DNA of 64,000 nucleotides from Thermus antranikianii DSM 12462 (lineage in GTDB: Bacteria > Deinococcota > Deinococci > Deinococcales > Thermaceae): assembly GCF_000423905.1 (NCBI RefSeq), contig NZ_KE384104.1, forward strand, positions 10,586 to 74,585, given 5' to 3'. Positions 51,492-61,586 of the stretch are shown piece after piece (the stretch's first letter is position 1; every line of letters starts with the position of its first letter). Made by a program: the position numbers and the translations under genes. The notes under the pieces were generated by a model. The model did no database searches. It had not been told where the DNA came from and saw only the letters and a list, made by a program, of their open reading frames with translations.

Positions 51492-53252
51492 ATGGCCGAA
51501 AGCCCCATCGGCGTGGTGGTGTCTTCCAGGCGGAACGGCCCTTGGGCGGAGCTCACCTTAGTGCTCACCCCCCAGGAGCTGGACCAAGGCAAGCGCCTCC
51601 TCCTAGGCGAACTCGTTCGCGTTTCTTCTGGCGGGAAAGACTACGTGGGCATGGTTTTAGACGGCTACTACGAGCCCGTGGGGCGTAGCGACCCCACCTA
51701 TACCCTCGCTCTGGCCCACATCAATCAGGTGGACCTGGAGAAGGAGGACCCTTGGGCGCGAAAGGAAGTCAACTTCTACCACCACCGGATCGTCCTCCTA
51801 GGGAGGGTCGTGCAGGGAGGGCTCTTCGCCCCCTCCACCCGCCTGCTCCCCCCCGTGGTGGAGGCTCGGGTCTACCGCATGACGGAGGAGGAACTCCAAA
51901 GGTTGCTCGCCGCCGAGGTCAGAACCTCAGGGAGCGTTAAGGCCGAGGGGAAGAGGAGGTACGCCTTCGGCCACCTGGCCTACGGCCTAGAAGAAGGCGG
52001 GGAGTATCCAGAGGTGGTGAAGGAGGTGGACCCCGCCCTCTTCGTGGGCAGAAGGACGGCCAACTTCGGCAAGACGGGCTTCGGGAAGAGCAACGAGAAC
52101 AAGGTCATCCTCACCCTTTTGGCCCACGCCTTTCCCCGGGTGGGGATGTTGATCCTGGACCAGAACGCCGAGTACCTCCTCCAGACGGAGGCCACCACCT
52201 CCCCGGGCCTCGCCCAGGCCTTCAAGGCGCTGGGGATTCGGGGCCGGATCCGCTTCTACACCGCCAGGGAGGAGGCCTGGGCGAGGAGGTTGAAGGAACA
52301 CCTGGGGACGGAGTGGAGGGAGTACGTGGAGGTCTTGCCCCTTAAAGTGGACTTCTACCACTTCCCCGAGCTGGCCGTGGCCCTCGCCTACCAGAGGCGT
52401 CGCCTCCAGGGGGCAGAGCCTCCCCAGTACCTGGAGAACGCCTTTTACAACCTCGAGGACTGGAAGCATATCCCCGACCGCATGGCCTACGTCTACGGGG
52501 CGCTTCGGAAAGCGGGCCTCACCCCTCGCAAGGGCCTCAAAATAAAGTACAAGAACGAAAACTACGACATATCCGAAGAGAAGTCTTGGGGCAACCTCCA
52601 AGAGGCCATGGAGAACAACAGCCAGCGAGGGGACAATAAGGGAGGGGCGAGGGAGCTCTACAGCCGGGCCAAGGTCTTCTCTTTCCTCCGCGCTTTCCAC
52701 GCGCCTGGAAAGGAGGCGAACTTCCTCGAAACTATCAAAGAGGATCTCCTCGGGGAGAAAACCGAGGGAGAAGGTAAGGTGGTCATCCTCGACCTTCCTT
52801 CCCTGGGCGAGGCCGCCGACTTCTTCACCTTGCGCCTCATGGACCTCCTTTTCGACAGGGCCGTAGAACTCTACGGCAAGCGCCAGGCCAACTTCCTCGT
52901 GGTCCTGGAAGAGGCCCACAACTTCCTGGAGGACAAGGCAGGGATCTTCTACCGCGTGGCCAAGGAGGGGAGGAAGTACGGCATAGGAATGCTGTACTCC
53001 ACTCAGTCCCCCGCCAGCATCCCCATGGAGATACTCTCCCAGACGGAAAACTTTCTGGTGAAGCACCTCTCCAGCGAGGAGGACGTGAAAGTCCTCAAGA
53101 GGGCTAAAGCTCCTTTTGCCTTTGTGGCCGACTTTCTCCTCTCTGAGCCCATAATAGGCTACTCCTATGTTTACTTCGAGCCTTATCAGCCTTTCGTGGT
53201 CCCACTGCGGGTCAAACTCTTGGAGCATGTCCTCAAAAGCCTCGACTCGTGA
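51492..53252 (+). CDS. HerA-like DNA translocase ATPase
   Basis: 586 residues. N-terminal HAS-barrel-like beta region (IGVVVSSRRNGPWAELTLVL), a Walker A FGKTGFGKS (about 193-200), Walker B VVLEEAHNF (about 470-478), and the sensor segments GIGMLYSTQSPASIP and LVKHLSSEEDVKVL typical of HerA/FtsK-type hexameric motors. The ATG is 1 nt after the nurA stop, with GGGAGGACTGAG upstream. About 200 residues inserted between Walker A and B have AT-richer codons than the neighbours. It pairs with NurA as a DNA-degrading machine. Downstream, 105 bp without a gene follows. Confidence 0.92.
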   Translation: MAESPIGVVVSSRRNGPWAELTLVLTPQELDQGKRLLLGELVRVSSGGKDYVGMVLDGYYEPVGRSDPTYTLALAHINQVDLEKEDPWARKEVNFYHHRIVLLGRVVQGGLFAPSTRLLPPVVEARVYRMTEEELQRLLAAEVRTSGSVKAEGKRRYAFGHLAYGLEEGGEYPEVVKEVDPALFVGRRTANFGKTGFGKSNENKVILTLLAHAFPRVGMLILDQNAEYLLQTEATTSPGLAQAFKALGIRGRIRFYTAREEAWARRLKEHLGTEWREYVEVLPLKVDFYHFPELAVALAYQRRRLQGAEPPQYLENAFYNLEDWKHIPDRMAYVYGALRKAGLTPRKGLKIKYKNENYDISEEKSWGNLQEAMENNSQRGDNKGGARELYSRAKVFSFLRAFHAPGKEANFLETIKEDLLGEKTEGEGKVVILDLPSLGEAADFFTLRLMDLLFDRAVELYGKRQANFLVVLEEAHNFLEDKAGIFYRVAKEGRKYGIGMLYSTQSPASIPMEILSQTENFLVKHLSSEEDVKVLKRAKAPFAFVADFLLSEPIIGYSYVYFEPYQPFVVPLRVKLLEHVLKSLDS

Positions 53253-53346
53253 CGAATACCCTTTTCCCCTGTTTCGTTTGCTCGCCTACCACCGGAAGTC
53301 TCCGCTAAGGCTTTTCCCCAGGACCCCCGTGCGGGCTTGCGCCGGT

Positions 53347-53361
53347 ATGGGGTGGTATCAG
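53347..53361 (-). repeat. ATGGGGTGGTATCAG repeat at a gene 3' end
   Basis: The same 15-mer occurs at 36143-36157. In both places it covers the minus-strand stop codon (TGA) and the next bases TACCACCCCAT. The shared sequence is outside any coding similarity. Confidence 0.55.
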
Positions 53362-54227
53362 CGGATCTCCACCCCGCCCCAGCGCTCCAAAAGCCTCAGG
53401 GCCTCCACGTGGTCCGCATCCGGGCCCAGCTCCCGCTTGGCCATCTCGTAGACCTCCCGGGCGAGGCGGAGGAGGGGGCTTGGGGCCTTCTCCCCGTCCA
53501 AAACCCCCATGGCGATCCCCAGGTCCTTCACCAATAGCCCCAAGGCGAAGGTCTTGGGGAAGGCCCGGGTGAGGACCCTTTGGGGAATGAGGTTCTCCGT
53601 GGCGTTGGAGCGGCCCGAGGAGGCGTTGATGACCTCGAGGGCCTTCTCCGCGGAAACCCCCTGCTTCACCAGGGCCAAAAGCCCCTCCCCCGCCGCCCAG
53701 AGGTTCACGGCGAGGAGGGCGTTGTTGATAGCCTTCACCGCATGCCCCGCCCCCACGGGGCCCACGTGCACCACTTTGCCGGCGTAGGCCAAATACGGCC
53801 TGACCCATTCCACCGCCTCCTCCGGCCCCCCCATCATCACCGTGAGGGTGCCCCTTTGGGCCCCCAGGGTACCGCCGGATACCGGGGCGTCCAGGTAGGT
53901 CACCCCCTTTTCCAGAAGGCGCTCCGCCAGAAGGCGGCTTGCCTCGGGCTCGCCGCTGGTGGCGTCCACCCAGTAGGTGCCCTCCCTGAGGTAGGGGTAG
54001 AGGGCCTCGGCCACCTCGTAGACCTCCCGGGTGGTGGGAAGGCAGGTGAAGATCACCCGGGCCTCGGCCACCCTCTCCAAGGGCACGGCCTCGGAGCCGA
54101 ACTCCTCCTGGTGCCTCAGGGCCTTTTCAAAGGTGCGGTTCCAGACCAGGGTGGGGAAACGCCGCGCCAGGTGCCCCGCCATGGGGTAGCCCATGGCCCC
54201 AAGACCGATGAAGGCCACCTTTTCCAT
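53358..54227 (-). CDS. mmsB: 3-hydroxyisobutyrate dehydrogenase
   Basis: 289 residues of the beta-hydroxyacid dehydrogenase family. N-terminal Rossmann motif [19 protein letters not shown], the substrate-binding signature [24 protein letters not shown], and the catalytic-lysine region [15 protein letters not shown] (Lys near residue 170). It oxidises 3-hydroxyisobutyrate (valine catabolism) to methylmalonate semialdehyde. It heads the minus-strand gene pair group 53358-56207 and lies 105 bp from herA, in a convergent layout. Confidence 0.92.
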   Translation of the reverse strand: MEKVAFIGLGAMGYPMAGHLARRFPTLVWNRTFEKALRHQEEFGSEAVPLERVAEARVIFTCLPTTREVYEVAEALYPYLREGTYWVDATSGEPEASRLLAERLLEKGVTYLDAPVSGGTLGAQRGTLTVMMGGPEEAVEWVRPYLAYAGKVVHVGPVGAGHAVKAINNALLAVNLWAAGEGLLALVKQGVSAEKALEVINASSGRSNATENLIPQRVLTRAFPKTFALGLLVKDLGIAMGVLDGEKAPSPLLRLAREVYEMAKRELGPDADHVEALRLLERWGGVEIR

Positions 54228-54236
54228 GGCTTTTTT

Positions 54237-54592
54237 TTACCAGAGGCGAAGCCCCTTGGCGAGGCCCCTTAGGAGAAGGAGGAAAAGGAGGCTGAACCCC
54301 ATGGCCACGCCCAAGAAGACGAAGAACCCCACCCCGAAAGCCCCGCCCAAGACCATCTGCCTCAGCCATAGCCCCGCGGGGAAGGCGAAGAGCCAGGTGA
54401 GGAGGAGGTTTTTCCAGGTGGGCCTCCTGTAGGTGCCGAGGAAGGGAGCAAGGAGGAGCCAGACGAAGAGGACGGGGAGGACGTTCCGGGCGAGGCCTCC
54501 CAAGGAGAGGGGAAGCCCGTGGGAAAGGAGGCCCACCCCGGCGAAGAGGAGGAGGGCGAGGAGGTCCAGGAGGAAAAGGGCCGTCTTTCGGC

Positions 54593-54596
<4 letters not shown>
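54237..54596 (-). CDS. DUF3054 family membrane protein
   Basis: 119 residues with four hydrophobic segments ([74 protein letters not shown]). Matches DUF3054 length and topology; function unknown. ATG overlaps the lipA stop (ATGA), so it is co-translated with lipoate genes. Confidence 0.85.
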
Positions 54597-56361
<1,765 letters not shown>

Positions 56362-57299
56362 TAAGAAACTGTTGTAAAAGTCCCCTCCTCCAGCTTATGC
56401 GGCCCTGGCCAGCCGCTTCACCAGCAAGCGTATCATGCCTAAATACATCCAGGCTTCCGTTACCTCAGGGTGGTACTCGTAATCTTTCCCCAGCCGTCGG
56501 TTTCGCCCCATCCAGGCAAAGGTCCGCTCCACCACCCACCGCTTGGGCAGGGGCTTGAACCCACCCTCCCGCGGGATCTCCGGCACCTCCTCCCCCTCCC
56601 GCACCCAGACCCCCCGCACCCCCGCGTAAGGACGGGCCACCACCTCCAGCTCCAGTCCCAGCCCCCTAGCCACCTCCCGCAAACCCCGGTAACCCCAGTC
56701 CACAAAGAGCTTGCGTACCCGGGGCCACAAGGAGAGGTCCATCCCCAAAAGCAACGCCTGCCCACCCCACTTGTCGTGCTCATTGGCCGGGTGGACAAAG
56801 GCCTTCAAAAGACGGCCCCCCGTGTCCGTCAGGATCTGCCGCTTCCTCCCTTTGACCTTCTTCGCCCCGTCGTGTCCCCGGGGCCCCCCTTTTCACTCGT
56901 CTGCAAGATACGGGCTATGCCCGTGACCACCGACTGGCTGTCCATAACCAGGGCACTCGGGGAGGCATACCGTCCTCCCCGCTCCCGGTCACGACGGGCC
57001 AGAACCTGAGCTACCTTCTCCCAAACCCCTTCCTTCTGCCACTTGCGGAAGTAGTGGTAGACCGTGGACCAGTGGGGCAAGTCGTGAGGCATGGCCCGCC
57101 ACTTGATGCCGTTTTCCAGGACGTAAAGTATGGCGCTGACGATCTCCCTCCTCGGCACCTTTGCGGGTCGGCCACCGGGCTTGGGGGCGGGGATCAACGG
57201 CTCCAGGATGGCCCACTCCGCGTCCGACAGGTCGCTGGGGTAAGATCTCCGTGTAGAAGCCACCCTTCAAGTATAGCGGACTTTTACGACAGTCTCTAA
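56362..57299 (-). mobile_element. IS5-family insertion sequence with 3-bp target duplication
   Basis: Terminal inverted repeats GAAACTGTTGTAAAAGTCC (56365-56383) and its near-complement at 57278-57296 match at 17 of 19 positions, flanked by TAA on both sides (56362-56364 and 57297-57299). A TNA duplication is typical of the IS1031 group of IS5. The transposase is on the minus strand. The insertion lies exactly in the TAA stop codon of the SDR gene and re-creates a TAG stop. Confidence 0.9.
56395..57263 (-). CDS. IS5-family DDE transposase, two frames joined by -1 frameshift
   Basis: First frame (57263 to about 56829) carries the DUF4096-like N-terminus (SDAEWAILEPLIP, SAILYVLENGIKWRAMPHDLPHWSTVYHYFRKWQKEGVW) and the first catalytic Asp (ALVMDSQSV). 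The second frame, ending 56395, continues with GHDGAKKVKGRKRQILTDTGG, VHPANEHD, FVDWGYRG and VVERTFAWMGRNRRLGKDYE, which contain the second Asp and the Glu. The frames join at the slippery heptamer G GGG GGC (minus strand 56889-56883), a classical -1 site. Catalytic residues look intact, so the element may be active. Confidence 0.9.
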
Positions 57300-58120
57300 G
57301 CGCCCAGAAGCCGGGCCACGAGCCGGTCCCGCAAGGGGGTAGGAAGAAGGCGCAAAAGAAGGGTCTCCCGGGCCCTCCGGGGGTGGGCCACCAGGTAGCG
57401 GGCCTTAGGGCTTGGGCTTTCCAGGGCCTTTAGGACGGCCTCCGCCACCCTTTCCGGGGGAAGCCCTCTTTGTGCGCTCCTTTCCGCCACCTTCCGGGCC
57501 ACCTCCAGGTAACGGCCATAGACCCCTTCCGTCCCTGGGGGCGGGGGCTTGAGGTAGCCTTCGGCCCGCCTTAGGGAGCGCTCCCAGATGGGGGTGGCCA
57601 CGGAGCCGGGCTCTATGAGGACCACCCGGACCCCGAAAGGCAGAAGCTCCACCCTAAGGGCGTCCGCCAGGGCCTCGAGGGCGAACTTGCTGGCGGCGTA
57701 GGGCCCCATGAGGGGCAGGGCCACAAGCCCCGAGACGGAGCCCATGAGGACCACCCGCCCCTTGGCCGCCCGCAGGTGGGGCAAGAAGGCCTGGACCGTG
57801 GCCAAGGCCCCGAGGACGTTCACCTCCAAAGCCTCCCCGAAGGCGGAAAGGGGCACGAGCTCCAAGGGCCCCGCCACGGCGATGCCGGCGTTGGCCACGA
57901 GGCCAAAAAGCCGGTCCGGCACCTCCTCCGCCGCCCGCCTCAGGTCCTCCTCCCGGGTCACGTCCAGGAAAAGGGGCTCCACGCCAAGCCCCTTCAGAGC
58001 CTCGGCGTCCTCCGCCTTCCGCACCCCGCCCAAGACCCTATAGCCCCTTCCGGCCAGAAGCCTTGCGGTGGCGAGGCCGATGCCGCTCCCTGCGCCGGTG
58101 ATGAGGACCGTCCTTTCCAT
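57296..58120 (-). CDS. short-chain dehydrogenase/reductase
   Basis: 274 residues. The cofactor motif TGAGSGIGLATARLL, NAGIAVAGPLE, the catalytic SGLVALPLMGPYAASKFALEA (Ser, Tyr-X3-Lys) and RVVLIEPGSVATPIW are classical SDR. The C-terminal AHPRRARETLLLRLLPTPLRDRL suggests the NADP-dependent group acting on retinol/ketone-like substrates; substrate unknown. ATG 58120 is chosen as it starts the beta strand directly; the frame extends 27 codons upstream without support. The stop codon TAG is formed at the IS junction. Confidence 0.9.
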   Translation of the reverse strand: MERTVLITGAGSGIGLATARLLAGRGYRVLGGVRKAEDAEALKGLGVEPLFLDVTREEDLRRAAEEVPDRLFGLVANAGIAVAGPLELVPLSAFGEALEVNVLGALATVQAFLPHLRAAKGRVVLMGSVSGLVALPLMGPYAASKFALEALADALRVELLPFGVRVVLIEPGSVATPIWERSLRRAEGYLKPPPPGTEGVYGRYLEVARKVAERSAQRGLPPERVAEAVLKALESPSPKARYLVAHPRRARETLLLRLLPTPLRDRLVARLLGA

Positions 58121-58172
58121 TTGCACCCAGCTTACGCCGGAGAAACAGGGTGGTAAAATCCCGGCCAAAGCC

Positions 58173-59465
58173 ATGATCGGCCGCCAAGTGCAGCAGGCCA
58201 TCTACCTCAAAGGACTCCTTGGGGAAAGGCCCCGGGTCCCCGTGCGTCCGGAGGGGCTCGAGGAAGCGGCCAAAAGGCGCATGTCCCCCGAGGCCTTCGC
58301 CTACGTGGCGGGCGGGGCCGGGGTGGAGTGGACCATGGCGGAAAACCGGGAAGCCTTCCGCCGCCTCCGCCTCCTTCCCAAGATGCTCCGGGGGGCCAAG
58401 CCCCCCGCTTTGGACGTGCGCCTCTTCGGCCGGACGTGGCAAGCCCCCCTCTTCCTCGCCCCCATCGGGGTTTTGGAGCTCGCCCACCCCTTGGCGGAGC
58501 TCGCCGCCGCAAGGGCCGCCGCCAAGAGGGGCCTTCCCTTCATGGTCTCCAACCAAGCCTCCTACCCCCTGGAACGGGTGGTGGAGGCGGCCAAGGCGGC
58601 CAACCCCGAGGCCGCCGTCTTCTTCCAGCTCTACCACTCCACCGATCCCGAGGTGGTTAAAAGCTTCCTCCGGCGGGCGGAGGCCGCGGGGTGCTCTGGG
58701 GTGGTCCTGACCCTGGACACGGTGCAGCTGGGCTGGCGGCCCCGGGACCTGGACCTCGGCCACCTCCCCTTCCTCAAGGGGCAGGGCCTGGCCATCTACC
58801 TCACGGACCCCGCCTTCCTGAAGGCCCTGGACGAACCCCTGGAAGGCCCCGCCTTCCGCCCTAGGCCCACCCCCGCCCTCCTCAAGAACCTCCTCGCCCT
58901 AAGGCGGGCGGGAAGGCGCTTTGGGCTAAGCCTTTCCCGGATGCAGAAGGCGGTGCGCCGCTTCGTGGCCACCTACTCCTACCCGGAGCTTTCCTGGGAC
59001 GACGTGGCCCGCCTGCGGGAAGCCACCTCCTTGCCCCTGATCCTCAAAGGGGTCCTCCGTCCCGAGGACGCCGCCCAAGGGGTGGCCCTGGGGGTGGACG
59101 GAATTTACGTCTCCAACCACGGGGGAAGGCAGGTGGACGGAAGCCTCGCCGCCCTCCATGCGCTTCCCCAGGTGGTCCAGGCGGTGGGGGGAAAGGTCCC
59201 GGTCCTCCTGGATAGCGGCGTCCGCACCGGGGCGGACGTGGCCAAGGCCCTGGCCCTAGGGGCCAGGGCGGTGGGCCTGGGGCGGCCTTATGTCTACGGC
59301 CTGGCCCTTGCGGGGGAGGAAGGGGTGGGGGCGGTTCTGGACCACGCGCTGGCGGAACTGGAACTCACCCTGGCCCTCTCGGGGGTGAGGAGCCTGGAGG
59401 AGCTCGGCCCCCACCTCCTTGCCAAGGAAAACCCCCCGCCCCTCTTGGGACGGGGAGGAGCCTAA
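58173..59465 (+). CDS. FMN-dependent alpha-hydroxy-acid oxidase (lactate 2-monooxygenase-like)
   Basis: 430 residues of the GOX/lactate oxidase TIM-barrel family: YVAGGAGVEWTMAENREAF, LFLAPIGVLELAHPLAELAAARAAAKRG, LILKGVLRPEDAAQGVALGVDGIYVSNHGGRQVDGS with the catalytic His, and LDSGVRTGADVAKALALGARAVGLGRPYVYGLALAG. N-terminal length and GAGVEWTM resemble lactate 2-monooxygenase. It oxidises a 2-hydroxy acid such as lactate. ATG 58173; TAAAAT 14 nt upstream is a possible -10. Divergent from the SDR gene. Confidence 0.88.
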   Translation: MIGRQVQQAIYLKGLLGERPRVPVRPEGLEEAAKRRMSPEAFAYVAGGAGVEWTMAENREAFRRLRLLPKMLRGAKPPALDVRLFGRTWQAPLFLAPIGVLELAHPLAELAAARAAAKRGLPFMVSNQASYPLERVVEAAKAANPEAAVFFQLYHSTDPEVVKSFLRRAEAAGCSGVVLTLDTVQLGWRPRDLDLGHLPFLKGQGLAIYLTDPAFLKALDEPLEGPAFRPRPTPALLKNLLALRRAGRRFGLSLSRMQKAVRRFVATYSYPELSWDDVARLREATSLPLILKGVLRPEDAAQGVALGVDGIYVSNHGGRQVDGSLAALHALPQVVQAVGGKVPVLLDSGVRTGADVAKALALGARAVGLGRPYVYGLALAGEEGVGAVLDHALAELELTLALSGVRSLEELGPHLLAKENPPPLLGRGGA

Positions 59466-59476
59466 GGGGTTTGCCC

Positions 59477-59923
59477 CTACTCCTGGGCCACCACGCTCAC
59501 CTTGAGCTGGATGGGGACCTCGGGATGGGGCTTGTAGGTGAGGACGTACTCCCCAAGCTCCTTGATGGGCTTTTCCAGCTGGAGGCGCTTGGGGTCAATG
59601 GTGATCCCGTGCTGGCGGGAAAGGGCCTCGGCGATGTCCTTGGCGGTGACGGAGCCGTAGATCTTGGTCTCCCCCGCCCGCACCGGAATGGTGAGGGTGA
59701 GGTTCTCCAGGATCTCCTTAAGCCGCTCCGCCTCCGCCTTGCGCTCCGCCAGACGCTTGGCCTGGGCGCGGATCTTGGCCTCGAGGGCCTTCAGGTTGCT
59801 CTCCGTGGCCAAAACCGCCAGACCCCGGGGCAAGAGGTAGTTCCGGGCGTAGCCGGGCTTCACGTCCACCACCTGCCCCACGTCGCCCAGGTTCTCCAGG
59901 GGTTCCAAGAGAATGACCTTCAC
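59477..59923 (-). CDS. rplI: ribosomal protein bL9
   Basis: 148 residues with the L9 N-terminal signature MKVILLEPLENLGDVGQVVDVKPGYARNYLLPRGLA, the long connecting helix (LEAKIRAQAKRLAERKAEAERLKEILE), and C-terminal SVTAKDIAEALSRQHGITIDPKRLQLEKPIKELGEY. Ends the S6-SSB-S18-L9 operon, 10 nt after rpsR. Confidence 0.98.
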   Translation of the reverse strand: MKVILLEPLENLGDVGQVVDVKPGYARNYLLPRGLAVLATESNLKALEAKIRAQAKRLAERKAEAERLKEILENLTLTIPVRAGETKIYGSVTAKDIAEALSRQHGITIDPKRLQLEKPIKELGEYVLTYKPHPEVPIQLKVSVVAQE

Positions 59924-59933
59924 GGCTCACCCC

Positions 59934-60200
59934 CTACTTCCGCACCAGCTTCTCGGTGAAGGGCAAAAGCCCTAGGATCCTCGCCCGCTTGATGGTCTTG
60001 GCCAGGATCCGCTGCTCCTTGGCGGAAAGCCCCGTGCGGCGGCGGGGAAGGATCTTCCCCGTCTCCGACAGGAACCGCTTCAGCACCTCCACGTTCCGGT
60101 AGTCCCTGAGGTCAAACTCCCCCAGGGTGGCCTTCACCTTAGCCTTGCGGGATGGGCGCCTCTGCGCCTCCTTCTTTGGTTTCGCGTTCTTCGTGCTCAA
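59934..60200 (-). CDS. rpsR: ribosomal protein bS18
   Basis: 88 residues, the Thermus S18 length, with basic N-terminus and [55 protein letters not shown] overlaps the ssb stop by 4 nt. S18 binds S6 in the 30S platform. Confidence 0.98.
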
Positions 60201-61009
60201 AACGGCAAATCCTCCTCCGGCGGGAAGTCTTCCAGTCCTTCGTCGATGTCCACCCCACCCGTCTGGACGGAGCGCTCGGGCTCCTGGGGCCTGCTTCCGC
60301 CGGTCCTTTCAGGCCCACGGGTGGGTCGCTCCAACCTGAGGGCTTCCACACGGGTCTGGAAGCGCCTCTCCCCGGTGGAGCTCATCCAGGAGTCGTTCAC
60401 CAAACGGCCGATCACCAAAAGCCCCTCGCCCCGCTTGAGTTCCCCGGCCCACTCGGCCAGGTCGCGCCAGGCCTGAACCTCTATGAAATGGGTCCTTTCC
60501 CCATCCGGCCCCTGGCCCGGGCGGCGCTCGTTGATCGCCAGGCCGAGCCTGGCCACCGCCGTCCCCTGGGGAGTGTAGCGCAGATCGGGATCGCGGGTGA
60601 GGTTGCCCATGAGGATCACCTGGTTTAGGGCGTGGCGGAGCCTGGGCTGGCCCCGGGCGTCCTCGAGGGTCTCGCGGCCCCGCCCCTCCAAGGGGTCGAT
60701 GAAATCCGCCCGGATCTGGACCTCGCTCCGCTTCTCCCCTTCCCGCTCCCACTGCCGGTATTCCAGCCGGCCCTCCACAAAGACCAGCTGGCCCTTTTCC
60801 AGGATGTCCCCCCACATCTCCGCCTGCCGGCCTAAAAGGCGGACCCGATGGTACCAGGGCACCTCCCGCTCCTGGCCGGAAGCATCCAGGAGAGTATCCT
60901 GGCCCGCCAGGTTCAGGTCCAAAATGGCCATTCCCCCGGGGGTGTAGCGCATGTCCGGACGGGCGGTAAGGGTGCCGATAAGGAAAACGCGGTTCAGGCC
61001 TCTTGCCAT
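60197..61009 (-). CDS. ssb: single-stranded DNA-binding protein with two OB folds
   Basis: 270 residues, twice the usual SSB length. The two OB domains start [31 protein letters not shown] (about residue 5) and [32 protein letters not shown] (about residue 128), joined by a short linker, and the protein ends in the acidic tip [10 protein letters not shown] used for partner binding. Thermus/Deinococcus SSBs act as dimers of such two-domain chains. Operon with rpsF and rpsR. Confidence 0.98.
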   Translation of the reverse strand: MARGLNRVFLIGTLTARPDMRYTPGGMAILDLNLAGQDTLLDASGQEREVPWYHRVRLLGRQAEMWGDILEKGQLVFVEGRLEYRQWEREGEKRSEVQIRADFIDPLEGRGRETLEDARGQPRLRHALNQVILMGNLTRDPDLRYTPQGTAVARLGLAINERRPGQGPDGERTHFIEVQAWRDLAEWAGELKRGEGLLVIGRLVNDSWMSSTGERRFQTRVEALRLERPTRGPERTGGSRPQEPERSVQTGGVDIDEGLEDFPPEEDLPF

Positions 61010-61018
61010 GAGAACAGT

Positions 61019-61324
61019 TTACGCCTTGGTGAGGAGGGGCTCCTGGGTTTTCACCACCATGACCCGGCGCACGTTATCGCGCAGGCGGAGCTCCCGGGCC
61101 AGGTCGTTTACCCGGTCCTCGGGCATCTCCACCTGGTACCAGAGGAAGTAGCCCTGGGTGTCCTTGGCGATGGGGTAGGCCAGGCGGCGCATACCCCACT
61201 CCTCCACCTTTTCCACCCGGGCGCCGAAGGCCTCGAGGGTCTTCCCGATGACCTCCTTCTCCAGGGCGAGCTGGTTCTGGTCCAGGTTGGGGTTCAGGAT
61301 GATGTTCACCTCGTACTTGCGCAT
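61019..61324 (-). CDS. rpsF: ribosomal protein bS6
   Basis: 101 residues, the Thermus S6 size: MRKYEVNIILNPNLDQNQLALEKEVI, VEEWGMRRLAYPIAKDTQGYFLWYQVEMP and LRLRDNVRRVMVVKTQEP. First gene of the S6-SSB-S18-L9 operon, ATG preceded by GGAGAGGAGGTG. Confidence 0.98.
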   Translation of the reverse strand: MRKYEVNIILNPNLDQNQLALEKEVIGKTLEAFGARVEKVEEWGMRRLAYPIAKDTQGYFLWYQVEMPEDRVNDLARELRLRDNVRRVMVVKTQEPLLTKA

Positions 61325-61365
61325 CTACACCTCCTCTCCGGGCCCGGCAGGCCGCACGAGCTAAG

Positions 61366-61371
61366 ATTATA
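61366..61371 (-). promoter_or_regulatory. rpsF operon promoter -10
   Basis: A perfect TATAAT (minus strand) lies about 42 nt before the rpsF ATG. The only -35-like sequence is TTTAGG 15 bp upstream, which is part of the T tract of the tRNA-Asn terminator. Confidence 0.6.
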
Positions 61372-61388
61372 CCCTTTCGCCTCTCCTA

Positions 61389-61418
61389 AAAAAAGACCCA
61401 GGGGGCCCTAGGGCCCCC
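61389..61418 (-). terminator. intrinsic terminator of tRNA-Asn with U tract
   Basis: On the minus strand GGGGGCC-CTAG-GGCCCCC forms a 7-bp or longer stem-loop, followed after CTGGGTC by seven T residues. It starts 4 nt after the tRNA CCA end. One of the few true U-tract terminators in the window. Confidence 0.85.
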
Positions 61419-61421
61419 ATA

Positions 61422-61497
61422 TGGCTCCGCGGGCAGGACTCGAACCTGCGACCAACCGGTTAACAGCCGGCCGCTCTACCAGCTGAGCTACCGCGGA
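61422..61497 (-). tRNA. tRNA-Asn (anticodon GTT)
   Basis: 76 nt on the minus strand with encoded CCA. Acceptor TCCGCGG/CCGCGGA, discriminator G, anticodon loop CTGTTAA with GTT, T arm GCAGG-TTCGAGT-CCTGC. All stems pair. Confidence 0.97.
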
Positions 61498-61512
61498 CCG
61501 ACCGCACTAGGC

Positions 61513-61542
61513 ACTATAGCAGGAGGCCCTGGGAAGCGTCAA
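61513..61542 (-). promoter_or_regulatory. tRNA-Asn promoter
   Basis: TTGACG (61542-61537), 18-bp spacer, TATAGT (61518-61513), 15 nt before the tRNA 5' end. The TTG of the -35 box continues from the T-rich tail of the pnt terminator. Confidence 0.75.
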
Positions 61543-61548
61543 GAAGAA

Positions 61549-61573
61549 GACCCCGGGGAGTTTCCCCGGGGTC
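61549..61573 (-). terminator. intrinsic terminator of the pnt operon
   Basis: GACCCCGGGGA and TCCCCGGGGTC form an 11-bp stem around a 3-nt loop, followed on the minus strand by TTCTTCTTG. It begins 14 nt after the pntB stop. Confidence 0.85.
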
Positions 61574-61586
61574 CAGCCAGGGATTT

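Noticed and set aside
48466-53252. prophage or plasmid remnant around the DndC-NurA-HerA genes
   Set aside because: No phage structural, integrase or replication genes are present; only toxin-antitoxin and DNA-processing genes are seen.
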